Counted from the stretch's first letter, positions 45,629 through 54,005 are shown. The stretch: DNA of 64,000 bases from UBA6168 sp965222975 (GCA_965222975.1 CBDCVJ010000041.1:62001-126000); one strand, 5' to 3'. Translations and numbers: made by a program. The notes: generated from the sequence alone by a model not told the origin.

Positions 45629-45913
45629 TTAATACAATGTCCCCGTTGGGGAAATGCTGTTAACGTTGCCAGTCCTTGTATTCCCGTGTACGTCGGTGAT
45701 CTGGACACTAAAGGACGTGGGGTTGTTGACCAAATGCCTGACCACCCCTTGGGCTACAGCAATGAAGAGCAACCGCATCGCATCGTCAGGCGGGGGCAGC
45801 GGTTCGCTGCCCATGATTTTCGGCCATTCCTGAATGAAGGCGTTTTCCATGGCTGCGGCCATGCTGTTGGCATAATCGCTGCCCGTGTTTTTTGATCCTG
45901 CTTTTAGCGCCAT
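45629..45913 (-). CDS. Small eCIS protein in the spike-tip position, family unknown
   Basis: This 94-residue protein lies between the gp5-like spike (13 bp upstream) and gp25, where AFP/PVC-type clusters usually place a PAAR-type spike tip. Its sequence (NSMAAAMENAFIQEWPKIMG, then MRLLFIAVAQGVVRHLVNNP, then SFSVQITDVHGNT-R) shows two amphipathic helices and a short C-terminal beta stretch. It lacks the glycine-rich and PAAR motifs. I recall similar short proteins in other phage-tail-like clusters but no characterised function. It could cap or chaperone the spike; this is positional inference. Confidence 0.6.
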   Translation of the reverse strand: MALKAGSKNTGSDYANSMAAAMENAFIQEWPKIMGSEPLPPPDDAMRLLFIAVAQGVVRHLVNNPTSFSVQITDVHGNTRTGNVNSISPTGTLY

Positions 45914-45925
45914 ATTTTCTATGTT

Positions 45926-46630
45926 TTAACCTGCTTTAACCTTCGTTGAAATCAAAGCAGGTGTCGGTGGTATCGCTGGTGGCACTGGTGGTGCTGGCGT
46001 CACTGGCAAAAAACCGCCTGCCAATTCCCCAGGGTGCAAGTGGCTGTTGAAGGTTTGCACCAATTGGTTCAGGTAGGTCATCAGTTCGTCGCCAAAGACC
46101 ACAGGGTGGGTGGCGTTTTCTACCAGTTCGATCTGCGGGGCTTCCACGACCACTTTCATTTGCCCCTTGATTTTTATTGTTCCCTGCCGCACTTCTATAG
46201 TCATGATGTTGCTGCCGTTGTCGTCGCTCAGGGTCAGCACCTGCCCTTGGTCATCGAAGCTCACCATTAGCCCTTGTTCGCTCCTGATGATCTTGAGGGA
46301 GGGCACGGCTGGTGCGCCCTGCTCGTTTTCAGGAACTTCATTGTCGGCCCAAAAACCCCCGGAGTAAATGGGGAAAGAAGGGTCGCCTGCCTCAAACTCC
46401 ACCCAAACTCCAGAGCCGACTTCTGGCACGGCAAACATCCCTACGCCATCTCCTGCATATGGGAAACAGGGCATAGCCCAAGTCTCCAGTTCTCCAAGTA
46501 CTGCCGGAACCCGGACTTTGACCCGCCCCCTAGCGGTCGGGTCATTGTTATCGGTCACTGTGCCCCTGTATTTGCTGAAATAGCGGTTGCGGACCCAGTC
46601 CAGTAATTGCTCTAATGCTTCGTTGTCCAT
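45926..46630 (-). CDS. gp5/gpV-like baseplate spike protein (Afp8 C-terminal half)
   Basis: The 234-residue protein has an N-terminal OB-fold (residues ~15-105) with YRGTVTDNNDPTARGRVKVRVP and the gpV signature PCFPYAGDGVGMFAVPEVGSGVWVEFEAGDP (core AVPEVGSGVWVEFEAGD). A beta-helix-like region follows (NIMTIEVRQGTIKIKGQMKVVVEAP). A conserved HLHPGELAGGFLPVTPAP motif and a Pro-rich tail end it. It forms the trimeric piercing spike under the hub. In AFP and PVC the hub and spike are one VgrG-like chain; here they are two genes. No lysozyme domain as in T4 gp5 is seen. Confidence 0.87.
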   Translation of the reverse strand: MDNEALEQLLDWVRNRYFSKYRGTVTDNNDPTARGRVKVRVPAVLGELETWAMPCFPYAGDGVGMFAVPEVGSGVWVEFEAGDPSFPIYSGGFWADNEVPENEQGAPAVPSLKIIRSEQGLMVSFDDQGQVLTLSDDNGSNIMTIEVRQGTIKIKGQMKVVVEAPQIELVENATHPVVFGDELMTYLNQLVQTFNSHLHPGELAGGFLPVTPAPPVPPAIPPTPALISTKVKAG

Positions 46631-46641
46631 TGTTCTTTTTT

Positions 46642-46704
46642 AGGTGTCAGGCTTCAGGAATCAGGAATCAGGTAACGCATCCTGATTCCTGAAGCCTGAC
46701 ACCT
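46642..46704. repeat. Perfect 24-bp hairpin between the hub and spike genes
   Basis: Arms 46642-46665 and 46681-46704 are exact complements (core GGTGTCAGGCTTCAGGAATC), with a 15-nt loop. It begins at the stop codon of the hub gene and ends just upstream of the spike start. There is no adjacent T-run in the transcribed direction, so it may be a processing or stability element rather than a terminator. Confidence 0.85.
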
Positions 46705-47762
46705 CATTCGTTCCATGCATTTCTGATTAGTTCCAATTCCATCACGTGATCTGTAGCATCAATGATATGACGTACCCCGGCGACGTAATACTGGCCACTG
46801 TGGCGACTGCCCGCCCCCCTGATAAATACCAGCGAGTGCGTGCGGATCAGGTACCCAACCTTATTCAGGCTGGTGCGGCAGGTGGCCTTGATAAACCAGT
46901 CGGCCTCAATCAGTGCCCCTTCGTGGCGGGCCTGCATATTGCCCGAATCATCGGAAGGGGAGGAGACGTGCATGGTCCGGGTGTCGCCAGTGATTGCTGA
47001 AAGGTTTTTAGTGCCAAGCGCCGTTTGGGGCGATTGGGCTGCCGGGCCGTTTATGTCGTTTTTAGTGTTCAGGTCGAGCTGTGCGCCTTCCACGCTGGTT
47101 GGCCGCTCGACGTCCCAGGTAATGTCAAGTGATTGGATGCTGGGAAATTCATGGTTGATGGTCAATTCGTATTCCGTAGTGTTTTCCAATTGAGGCCGTT
47201 GGAAATGAGCCGTTTCAATGCCATGCTCGTCGCAGGTGATCCAGAAATAACAGCCATTCCGGCGGGCCATGCGCTTGACAAACCTCAGGTCGGTTTCCCG
47301 CTGTATCAAAGAATGTTTGGTTTCCAAATGCCGGGCATTGGTCGTAGCGATGTCGGGAATCATCCCATAATTGGCCACGATCTGCATGACCGCTTCTCCG
47401 TCGGTGACATTGGCCCATACCTCCGACTTGATCTCCCGATCCATCGTAACAGAGTTGTCGGCCCCCTGCACTTCCACCCATGAAGACTGGCCACCATGCT
47501 CAAAATGGATTTTTTGGCTGGTGACCGGACCTGAAACCAAACACTCAAGGCGATCATCCAACCCTGCCAGAATGGTCAATTTTGAACCGGGGTCGAGCCT
47601 TCCATCTGAGGTGTAGATCATATCGCCATCCCTAATATCTTCCGGGTACTGGATGCTGAACCAGGTCGTTTCGCCCATGCTTTCATAGACTTCCACTTTT
47701 GCGGCTTCTGCTAAGCCAGGTTGGGAGCCCCCATTCACTTGTATGTCTATGCCCAAGCCCAT
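46704..47762 (-). CDS. gpD-like hub protein (phage late control D / T4 gp27-like; Afp8 N-terminal half)
   Basis: The 352-residue protein belongs to the gpD/gp27/VgrG-N group that forms the hub ring between tube and spike. Evidence includes DIRDGDMIYTSDGRLDPGSKLTILAG, the SQKIHFEHGGQSSWVEVQGADNS segment (core VEVQGADNSVTMDREIKSEVW), the EADWFIKATCRTSLNKVG region and HSGQYYVAGVRHIID near the C-terminus. It is encoded directly after the LysM gene, whose stop codon abuts this start, and ends at a 24-bp hairpin before the spike gene. The hub passes the load from tube to spike. A start at 47762 is fixed by the adjoining stop. Confidence 0.88.
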   Translation of the reverse strand: MGLGIDIQVNGGSQPGLAEAAKVEVYESMGETTWFSIQYPEDIRDGDMIYTSDGRLDPGSKLTILAGLDDRLECLVSGPVTSQKIHFEHGGQSSWVEVQGADNSVTMDREIKSEVWANVTDGEAVMQIVANYGMIPDIATTNARHLETKHSLIQRETDLRFVKRMARRNGCYFWITCDEHGIETAHFQRPQLENTTEYELTINHEFPSIQSLDITWDVERPTSVEGAQLDLNTKNDINGPAAQSPQTALGTKNLSAITGDTRTMHVSSPSDDSGNMQARHEGALIEADWFIKATCRTSLNKVGYLIRTHSLVFIRGAGSRHSGQYYVAGVRHIIDATDHVMELELIRNAWNE

Positions 47763-48038
47763 TTATCTCGTTTTTTGTGGAATAGCCATTTCTGGTTGTT
47801 CGGTCAAAGCCTCCGGCCACATCGCATCGTTTGCTTCGCAAATGCGCCAAAACCCCGCCTCGTTTTTCAAATATTTAAAGGCCAGGTGGTCAACGCGTTG
47901 CCCCTGCTTCATCAAGTGATGGCCAATGATGATTTGCCGGGGCGGTTCAGGAATTTCCACAATGGTCACTTTACGACCCCGTCGGTCTGTAGTGTGGCGT
48001 TGTTGTGTCTTGGCGTAGCGGCTTTTATCGTCGAACAT
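47763..48038 (-). CDS. LysM-domain eCIS protein (Afp7 C-terminal-like)
   Basis: This 91-residue protein carries a LysM-like fold in residues ~38-75 (HHLMKQGQRVDHLAFKYL, then GFWRICEANDAMW), the type seen in gpX and the C-terminal part of Afp7-type collar proteins. The basic N-terminus (KSRYAKTQQRHTTDRRGRK) is unusual. In related systems the LysM segment helps fix the hub or baseplate and can contact peptidoglycan. It lies 39 bp after the CIS-tube gene and its stop abuts the hub start, indicating translation coupling. Confidence 0.8.
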   Translation of the reverse strand: MFDDKSRYAKTQQRHTTDRRGRKVTIVEIPEPPRQIIIGHHLMKQGQRVDHLAFKYLKNEAGFWRICEANDAMWPEALTEQPEMAIPQKTR

Positions 48039-48077
48039 GGTTTAGTGATTAGTGATCAGTGATTAGAGTTTTTATTT

Positions 48078-48845
48078 TTAAAATGGCAGCATGCCTAAGA
48101 TGGACTCGACGCTGTTGACGCTATTGGTCGTAGCGAGAACCTGTTTCTGGGTGCGGGTGTATTTGAAAGCGGCAATGGCTATTTCTTCGCTGAATGTCCG
48201 GCTGCCCGATTGGGGTGTTGGAAAATCGTCGGGCGTCAGTATTTTCAACCCTACTGTCACTTTTGCCCGGATGGGGTAGAGTAGGGGGGAAAATGCCTGT
48301 TCCTCCACTGAGAAACTCGTAAGCCGGACAGGTACGATTCGACCCGTTCCCCATACGAACAGGACGACAGGGACTGTCCCTCTTGGCACTGGCTCTGCAC
48401 CACCGCCCAATGCACCGCCGATGGATGCTCCTGCACCGCTCAAAGCACCACTCACCGAACCCAAAAGTCCGCCCAACAAACTTTCCTCCTGAGGATAGAG
48501 CAACATTTCCATGGCAGCGATTCGGTCGGCCACTCCCGAAATGACAGCAACGGGATGGCTGCTCGGCTCTTCCAGGGCATCGGCGGCGTCGAGTTCGAGG
48601 GCCAGGGTAAATGATTCCGGTGGATCATGTGGCTGGGCGGTTGTAGAACCGCTCGAAGCTGCCGAAGAATCTCCTCCTTCCCCAGATTGGGTTTTTGGAG
48701 GCGACCATACCTCCAAGTTCCGGGTCATGGTTTCAGGATTGTACTGGAAGATGATGATGTTGGGCACCGGGCCTATAAAGCGTTCACTGAACTCGACCAG
48801 TGCGCCTTTTAATAGTTTGGGTGACCGGGAAAAACTATTTGGCAT
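48078..48845 (-). CDS. CIS-tube / Afp7 N-terminal-like tube-baseplate adaptor
   Basis: The 255-residue protein matches the contractile-injection tube-initiator group: PNIIIFQYNPETMTRNLEVW near residue 30, then a Ser/Ala-rich variable stretch, ESFTLALELDAADALEE, PVVLFVWGTGRIVPVRLTSFSVEEQAFSP-like residues (core VWGTGRIVPVRLTSFSVEEQ) and AKVTVGLKILTPDD. Between ~125 and 170 is a Gly/Ala-rich insert (LLGGLLGSVSGALSGAGASIG). It should sit at the start of the tube above the hub. Linkage to the LysM gene downstream mirrors the Afp7 fusion, split here in two. Confidence 0.83.
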   Translation of the reverse strand: MPNSFSRSPKLLKGALVEFSERFIGPVPNIIIFQYNPETMTRNLEVWSPPKTQSGEGGDSSAASSGSTTAQPHDPPESFTLALELDAADALEEPSSHPVAVISGVADRIAAMEMLLYPQEESLLGGLLGSVSGALSGAGASIGGALGGGAEPVPRGTVPVVLFVWGTGRIVPVRLTSFSVEEQAFSPLLYPIRAKVTVGLKILTPDDFPTPQSGSRTFSEEIAIAAFKYTRTQKQVLATTNSVNSVESILGMLPF

Positions 48846-48886
48846 GGCTTATTATTTTTTTGATTGGTTTTGAGGTATTCTAACCT

Positions 48887-51800
48887 TTAGCTGGCTGTCA
48901 ACTGTTGGCACAATTGCCTGTAATCTGCGCTAAAGGATGCCGGACACGCAGGCAATGGAAGACCGCTTGCCTGTAATTGCCCATTAAACATGCTGATCCT
49001 TTGCAATGCACATATAAAAAAGATCTGAGTTGGTGCCAATGTGCCTCCCAACTGCTGGAACCGTAGCAGCATGATTGCCATACGGACAAATGGGTGCATG
49101 ACACCACCCGCGTTGAATACAAATTCCCTCCGCCTCCTTGCCAATCGCCTACTGGTAGTGGCAATATCTGCACACTCACCTAGGCGCATGAAAAGCGGCC
49201 ATACATCACTTATGACAGCGTTGGCCAGCGGAACAAAATCATGTTGGAGCAAAGCAAGCCGGTCGGCAGCACTCGCCGCCGCTGCCAATCCTTGTTCGAT
49301 CTGACCCATCCGCTGAACTGTCCTGAGGGCTCTTTGATTGAAGGTTCTCAGGTCGCGGTAATGCCTATCATAGAGTGATTCTGGCTGATTAGTATCAGGG
49401 TTGGTAACGGTACGGTCTCTCAGTCCCCACCTGTGACCAATTTCCCTAAACTGGTTCCACAAGTTTCCTCTAAAGTTTCGATCACCTAGTGCCGAACTAC
49501 CTGCATCATTGTGCAGAACGGGAGTTACCCCAAATCGGGTCTGGCCTATTGCGGCAAAACTGCTTCCCACAGAATTAATGATTTCTGCATCGGTAACGCC
49601 TGCGGTTGGTGCGCTGATCACATCATTGCTCACGACAAAGTGTCGGTTTTGTGAAGTTTCGATGATGACCAATATAACGTGGTCCAGACTGGTGTAAATT
49701 CTGAAATTGATATCCAGGGAAGCATGCCTGGCAACACGGTAAACCTCATACGCAACAGTCACTGCATAAACCCCGCAGTCGCGGGCCACCCTACCAATCA
49801 GATCGGTGGGAAAATCAGTAGATAGGTAACTTCTGCCAAAATCCCTGATATCGTACTCGGTGTGAAAGGTGTAGTTTTCCAGGTAGCGTTGTATGCGGGT
49901 CATCAATTGGGGTAGGGCATCAGTGTTGCCATGTTGGCGTACCAATCCATCGTACAAAGCATTCCAAAGTCTAACCCTATCTCCACGGCTACCCCAATTG
50001 ATAGTATGACTGGGAAAAGCAACTACTACTTCCGGGAACTGGAAAACTTCATTTACCAATAACTCTTGCCCCCTTAGCGTGTCCAACAAAGCCCCCATCT
50101 CAATGGAATAGTAGGGATGTTGTGCAATTTCGTCTGGCCTGGGGGTTCCCGGCAATGGCCTAATGGTTTCCGATTCTGCATTTGCGCCCAACAGTGTTGG
50201 GTTGGGGTCCCTTGAAGTAGGCACAGTGCTCATGACGGTCAATCCCCGGCCAGTACTGCGTGAGAACAATGTCCCGCTATCGCGAAGAGCTGAATTTAGC
50301 TGGCTATCCAACTGTCCATACCTCGTTGCCGTTTGGGCGTTGCCAGCTAACTGTGCCTGTCTTTGTCTGGTGATATAAAAAGTAGCTATGTTGCGAATGG
50401 CTTGGTACAACCGCTCATAGGTGCTGTATTGCAGTAAATGGATGATCCCGAAAAAAACAGCATTTGCACCTTCTGGACCCAGATCAGTCAAAGTCTGTGA
50501 GATTCTGGTATCGAATTCAGATGTCATGTTCAGCAGCAGGATCTGGGCCAGGAAAAAGGCATTTTTTAACAATTCAATCGCAACGGCGTGGTTGCCTTGT
50601 GCTTCTTCCACAGTTGCCCGCCCTATCAATTCCTCAATCGGGTGACCCGTCCCAAAGGCGCTCATATTTACCAAAGGACCATTGGTTGCAAATTGGAACA
50701 TCCAAGCCGAACTCACTGCATTCAATACCGATACTGCCTCTGTCCGCAAACCAGCTTCGAGCAATCTTATCACAAGCGGAACACCGTCTCTTAGCATTTG
50801 CTCATTGGTACTCATCAACGCGAAATTGCTTACCAGTTCGCTCATCCTCAATAGGTTGTTCGCATCTAACCGTCTGTTGATCTCGGTGAGAATTTCGCCC
50901 GCAGTGGTAGGCCCGCTAAAGACATCCCTTTGGATATTGCCAGTAGTCAAATCACCCATCTGTTGCCGTACGTGAGTCAATTCGTGAGCGAGCAACCTTT
51001 TCCCTTCTGTCCCTTCTGGCTGAAATTGACCTTTGTTGAAATAAATATCATTCCCATGTGTAAAAGCCTTTGCCTGAATCCCTTGGCTCATTTCCGCTGC
51101 CCGACTGTCTGTATGTACCCGCACTTTGGAGAAATCGGCGCTGAAAGCATTTTCCATAAAACCCCTCGTCCTATCAGTCAATGGCGAACCGCCACCTTTT
51201 GTCGAACCCAAACTGGAAGCAAACCCGGCAGGGGCTTGGAAGCCGCCACCACTTTCAGCCTTCCGCATCAGTGGTATCCCCTTTTTCAGTTTTTCTTCCT
51301 CCTCGCATTCTGCACATTTCCGTCGTATAGTGTCCGATGGCGCATATGGGTTCGATTGTTCTACCCCAAAAATATTCAGGAACGGCATTCTGATCGTACC
51401 GGGTATGTCGTGCAAATCGAATGTAAAAAGCGTGGGACTAAGGGTAAAGGACGATATGTCGGCCTGCCTTTCAAATTCTTCTCCCAAGGTTGGGAAATCA
51501 CGTTTCAGGGCAGCGTCAATCGTGAACGGCGTGAAAAAATTGGCTGCTTCAGCGGATAACCCGTCTCCTAATCCAAAAGTTTGGAAAAAACCATAGTTGC
51601 TGGCCCATACACTCCCGATAGAAGTGTACGTAGTTTCGCCATCAAAGAGCAATCTATTCGCACCGCGCAAATGAAATGGTCTTGTCATTTCAAACCAGTC
51701 TATTCGGGGGTCAACGTAAGGGAGAGCGGTAGTTTCTTCTTGTGGCACTTCAGTTGATTCGCTTCCGTTTTCATCGCGCTGGATGATATTTTGGGGTTTG

Positions 51801-51997
51801 CGCTGGATGGAAGACGCAAGCACCCCTTGTGTTTGCCGGACATGGTTTTTATCAAAAGGCATTCGCATCACTTGGTCAGCCATAGCGTCGGCCTCCCGCT
51901 CGTAACGGTCGCCGGGGGCGTTGACGGTCAGCTTGGGCTGAACCATTGGCCCTTTTGCGGTACTACATGGCCTATGTTTAAATCCTAATGATGGCAT
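48887..51997 (-). CDS. DUF4157-core candidate eCIS effector (1036 aa) with possible Cys-His-Asn/Asp catalytic set
   Basis: Residues 20-46 carry the conserved leader (QPKLTVNAPGDRYEREADAM). Residues ~68-227 are an insertion of ~160 residues not found in the neighbouring paralogue. Then come C228-A-E-C231-EEEE, PLMRK (242-246) and the DUF4157 metalloprotease-like core (~270-345), ending in H338-E-L-T-H342, the HExxH zinc motif. Residues ~355-650 are helical. Around 738-795, DC741GVYAVTVAYEVY, LDH773VILVIIE and VVSN791D792 have the order and spacing of transglutaminase-like or papain-like enzymes. A helical tail follows to 1036. DUF4157 proteins are linked to eCIS loading and cargo; the catalytic proposal is my inference. 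It is encoded 41 bp before the CIS-tube gene. Confidence 0.85.
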   Translation of the reverse strand: MPSLGFKHRPCSTAKGPMVQPKLTVNAPGDRYEREADAMADQVMRMPFDKNHVRQTQGVLASSIQRKPQNIIQRDENGSESTEVPQEETTALPYVDPRIDWFEMTRPFHLRGANRLLFDGETTYTSIGSVWASNYGFFQTFGLGDGLSAEAANFFTPFTIDAALKRDFPTLGEEFERQADISSFTLSPTLFTFDLHDIPGTIRMPFLNIFGVEQSNPYAPSDTIRRKCAECEEEEKLKKGIPLMRKAESGGGFQAPAGFASSLGSTKGGGSPLTDRTRGFMENAFSADFSKVRVHTDSRAAEMSQGIQAKAFTHGNDIYFNKGQFQPEGTEGKRLLAHELTHVRQQMGDLTTGNIQRDVFSGPTTAGEILTEINRRLDANNLLRMSELVSNFALMSTNEQMLRDGVPLVIRLLEAGLRTEAVSVLNAVSSAWMFQFATNGPLVNMSAFGTGHPIEELIGRATVEEAQGNHAVAIELLKNAFFLAQILLLNMTSEFDTRISQTLTDLGPEGANAVFFGIIHLLQYSTYERLYQAIRNIATFYITRQRQAQLAGNAQTATRYGQLDSQLNSALRDSGTLFSRSTGRGLTVMSTVPTSRDPNPTLLGANAESETIRPLPGTPRPDEIAQHPYYSIEMGALLDTLRGQELLVNEVFQFPEVVVAFPSHTINWGSRGDRVRLWNALYDGLVRQHGNTDALPQLMTRIQRYLENYTFHTEYDIRDFGRSYLSTDFPTDLIGRVARDCGVYAVTVAYEVYRVARHASLDINFRIYTSLDHVILVIIETSQNRHFVVSNDVISAPTAGVTDAEIINSVGSSFAAIGQTRFGVTPVLHNDAGSSALGDRNFRGNLWNQFREIGHRWGLRDRTVTNPDTNQPESLYDRHYRDLRTFNQRALRTVQRMGQIEQGLAAAASAADRLALLQHDFVPLANAVISDVWPLFMRLGECADIATTSRRLARRRREFVFNAGGVMHPFVRMAIMLLRFQQLGGTLAPTQIFFICALQRISMFNGQLQASGLPLPACPASFSADYRQLCQQLTAS

Positions 51998-52172
51998 TAT
52001 GCTGACAATTTTTTCAGATGGTTTATGGTTAGGTCAAAAAATGGAGAAGGATTTTCTTATAAAATATGAATGCTCCAAATTTTGGTACATTGGAATCCTT
52101 TTAAAAAGGCTCTTTTTGTAGTTTTTAAATTTTTATAAAAAAGCCCTTGTGAATGATGACCACCGTTTTTTT

Positions 52173-53765
52173 TTACTGTTCTTCGCTTTCCCTCATAGCT
52201 ATATCCGCCAACTGGTTCGGATCTCTGATAAAGCGAATCAAGCCGTAATCGTTTAAAAGCTGAATCAAGGAAAATGGGCTTTGCCTCCTGATGAGTTCTG
52301 GGGTAAATTGTATGGCTTGAAAAAAACCACCTCGCTGGTGGAGGGCTGTGTTCAGGTCTTCTGCCAATTCATTAAAAAAGCTTTGATCAAGGGATGAACT
52401 GAAAGGCCTGTTCACAAAAGAAATAAATTCTTCTATACCAAGATTTGGCGCCAGTCCACTCCCTAAAAGTCCCACTACATTCAGGTGCCCTCTTGAGCGT
52501 TGTGGGATATTTGTTAAATTCCAGTTGGAGGGATTCATGAATGCCCTGGCATAAAAAAGCGACCTACCGATTGCACTTCCAATCGCGCCCATGATACCCT
52601 CTCCAATGCTTTCGATAGCACGGCCAATGCTTACCAATGCATCGGCTATACCTTGTGTGAAATCAACCAGGAACCTTGCATAAGCCAACCCGCCACAGTA
52701 GGTAAGGCATCCAGCAGCATAGGCGATTTCAATAACTGCTATCACTTTCCTCAATATTTGGCTGGCAGCCGCAATGCTTCCCCTGGTCACGCCGACCCTT
52801 GCCAACTGTAGGATCAACCTTGCCCTGATCCTTCGGGCCAATACTCCCCGAATGGGCAACAAGCCCAAACGACCTTCTGCAATAAAGCCAACGATTGCTT
52901 TTAGTTTATTGAGCCTACTCCAAGTGGAATAAGCAAGCCTAAACTCCTGAAACGCCCCACTTGCTCTTGCCTCCCCTCTGGTTACCTTGTATTCTTCGAA
53001 AGTTGCTTCCAAAAACATACTGGTCACTGTCCGCCATAAAGCGGGGGGAAGCCCAAGTTCACATAAAGCAAAACACAAGAGGAAATTGGGATCCTCTGCC
53101 ATTTCTTCGAGGTTTGGCCTTTCTCCATTTCGCTGGATGACAGCTTGATCGCCCCCTTCCTGTTGTACTACATGGGTTAACTCATGCGCCAATAAGTGCT
53201 TTCCTTCGCTGCTTTCCGGTTGGTATTGCCCCTTGTTGAAATATATATCGTTCCCATGCGTGAATGCCCTGGCGTGGATGCCGCTGTTCATTTCTGCTGC
53301 CTGCCCGTCCGTATGTACCCGTACCTGTGAGAAGTCGGTGCTGAAAGCGTTTTCCATGAAACTCCTTGTCCTGCCTGGCAGTGGCGAGCCCCCACCCTTG
53401 GAAGCACTCAATTGGGATGTCAAGCCAGAAGAAACAGAAAAACCACCGCCCTCCTCTTTCCGCATCAGCGGTTTTGTTAATAGTTCCTCCTCTTCACAGT
53501 GGGTACACTTGCGCTGTACGGATGAAGCAAGCATCCCTTGTGTTAGTTGGATAGGAGATTTGTCATAAGGCATCCGCATGATCCTGTCGGCCATCGCATC
53601 CGCTTCTCGCTCGTAACGGTCGCCAGGGGCATTGACGGTCAATTTCGCCTGGATGAGCGCTTTGTTTTTTGCAAAACTTCTTCCCTTGCTGGACAGCGAG
53701 GGCTGGCTGCTGGGCTTGCCATGCTGCTTTGCTGACGGGGCGATATGTTTTGCAGTGACGCTCAT
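52173..53765 (-). CDS. DUF4157-core candidate eCIS effector (530 aa) with hydrophobic C-terminus
   Basis: Residues 39-64 hold the leader (QAKLTVNAPGDRYEREADAM) shared with the 1036-residue neighbour. C87-T-H-C90-EEEE, the PLMRK motif (99-103) and the DUF4157 core (~125-203) with H194-E-L-T-H198 follow. The C-terminal ~310 residues are unrelated to the neighbour. Residues ~315-435 are rich in Ala, Gly, Ile and Arg with long amphipathic or hydrophobic helices (KVIAVIEIAYAAGCLTYCGG, IESIGEGIMGAIGSAIGR). Those suggest membrane insertion, as in pore-forming toxins; this is inference. No immunity gene is recognised nearby. It begins 3 bp after the 78-residue gene, so it is translationally linked. 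Confidence 0.85.
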   Translation of the reverse strand: MSVTAKHIAPSAKQHGKPSSQPSLSSKGRSFAKNKALIQAKLTVNAPGDRYEREADAMADRIMRMPYDKSPIQLTQGMLASSVQRKCTHCEEEELLTKPLMRKEEGGGFSVSSGLTSQLSASKGGGSPLPGRTRSFMENAFSTDFSQVRVHTDGQAAEMNSGIHARAFTHGNDIYFNKGQYQPESSEGKHLLAHELTHVVQQEGGDQAVIQRNGERPNLEEMAEDPNFLLCFALCELGLPPALWRTVTSMFLEATFEEYKVTRGEARASGAFQEFRLAYSTWSRLNKLKAIVGFIAEGRLGLLPIRGVLARRIRARLILQLARVGVTRGSIAAASQILRKVIAVIEIAYAAGCLTYCGGLAYARFLVDFTQGIADALVSIGRAIESIGEGIMGAIGSAIGRSLFYARAFMNPSNWNLTNIPQRSRGHLNVVGLLGSGLAPNLGIEEFISFVNRPFSSSLDQSFFNELAEDLNTALHQRGGFFQAIQFTPELIRRQSPFSLIQLLNDYGLIRFIRDPNQLADIAMRESEEQ

Positions 53766-53768
53766 CTT

Positions 53769-54005
53769 TTATCGGCTTGCTTCCATGATTTGTTTTAGTA
53801 TCGAACTGGCAACCACGTTGGCCCACTGGCTTTGATTGGTGCCTTCGAGGGCCGGTATTTTCAGATCAATTTGCTTAATGTATTTTTTGGTAAAATGGGC
53901 TGGCATACGATCGGCAAGCCGCTGTGCCACTTCCTCGCCAAAGCGTTTACCTACCTCTGCGCTGAGGCCGGGGACTTGAATGACGAGGTCTTTTATTTCT
54001 ACCAT
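53769..54005 (-). CDS. Small eCIS-linked protein (78 aa)
   Basis: The 78-residue protein starts VEIKDLVIQVPGLSAEVGKRFGEEVAQRLAD (motif VIQVPGLSAEVGKRFGEEVA) and ends with a helical stretch (WANVVASSILKQIMEAS). The middle LKIPALEGTNQSQ is loop-like. It lies 51 bp after the AAA+ ATPase and 3 bp before the first DUF4157 gene. Its coupling to the DUF4157 gene makes a cargo chaperone or loading adaptor plausible, but this is inferred from position only. I recognise no characterised family. Confidence 0.65.
   Translation of the reverse strand: MVEIKDLVIQVPGLSAEVGKRFGEEVAQRLADRMPAHFTKKYIKQIDLKIPALEGTNQSQWANVVASSILKQIMEASR

Noticed and set aside
45629..45913. 94-residue protein considered as PAAR spike tip
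   Set aside because: It lacks PAAR repeats and glycine/histidine pattern; listed as unknown instead.
50930..51559. Plus-strand open frame of 209 codons opposite the 1036-residue DUF4157 gene
   Set aside because: Antisense shadow with Cys/Phe/Ser-rich, non-protein-like translation.
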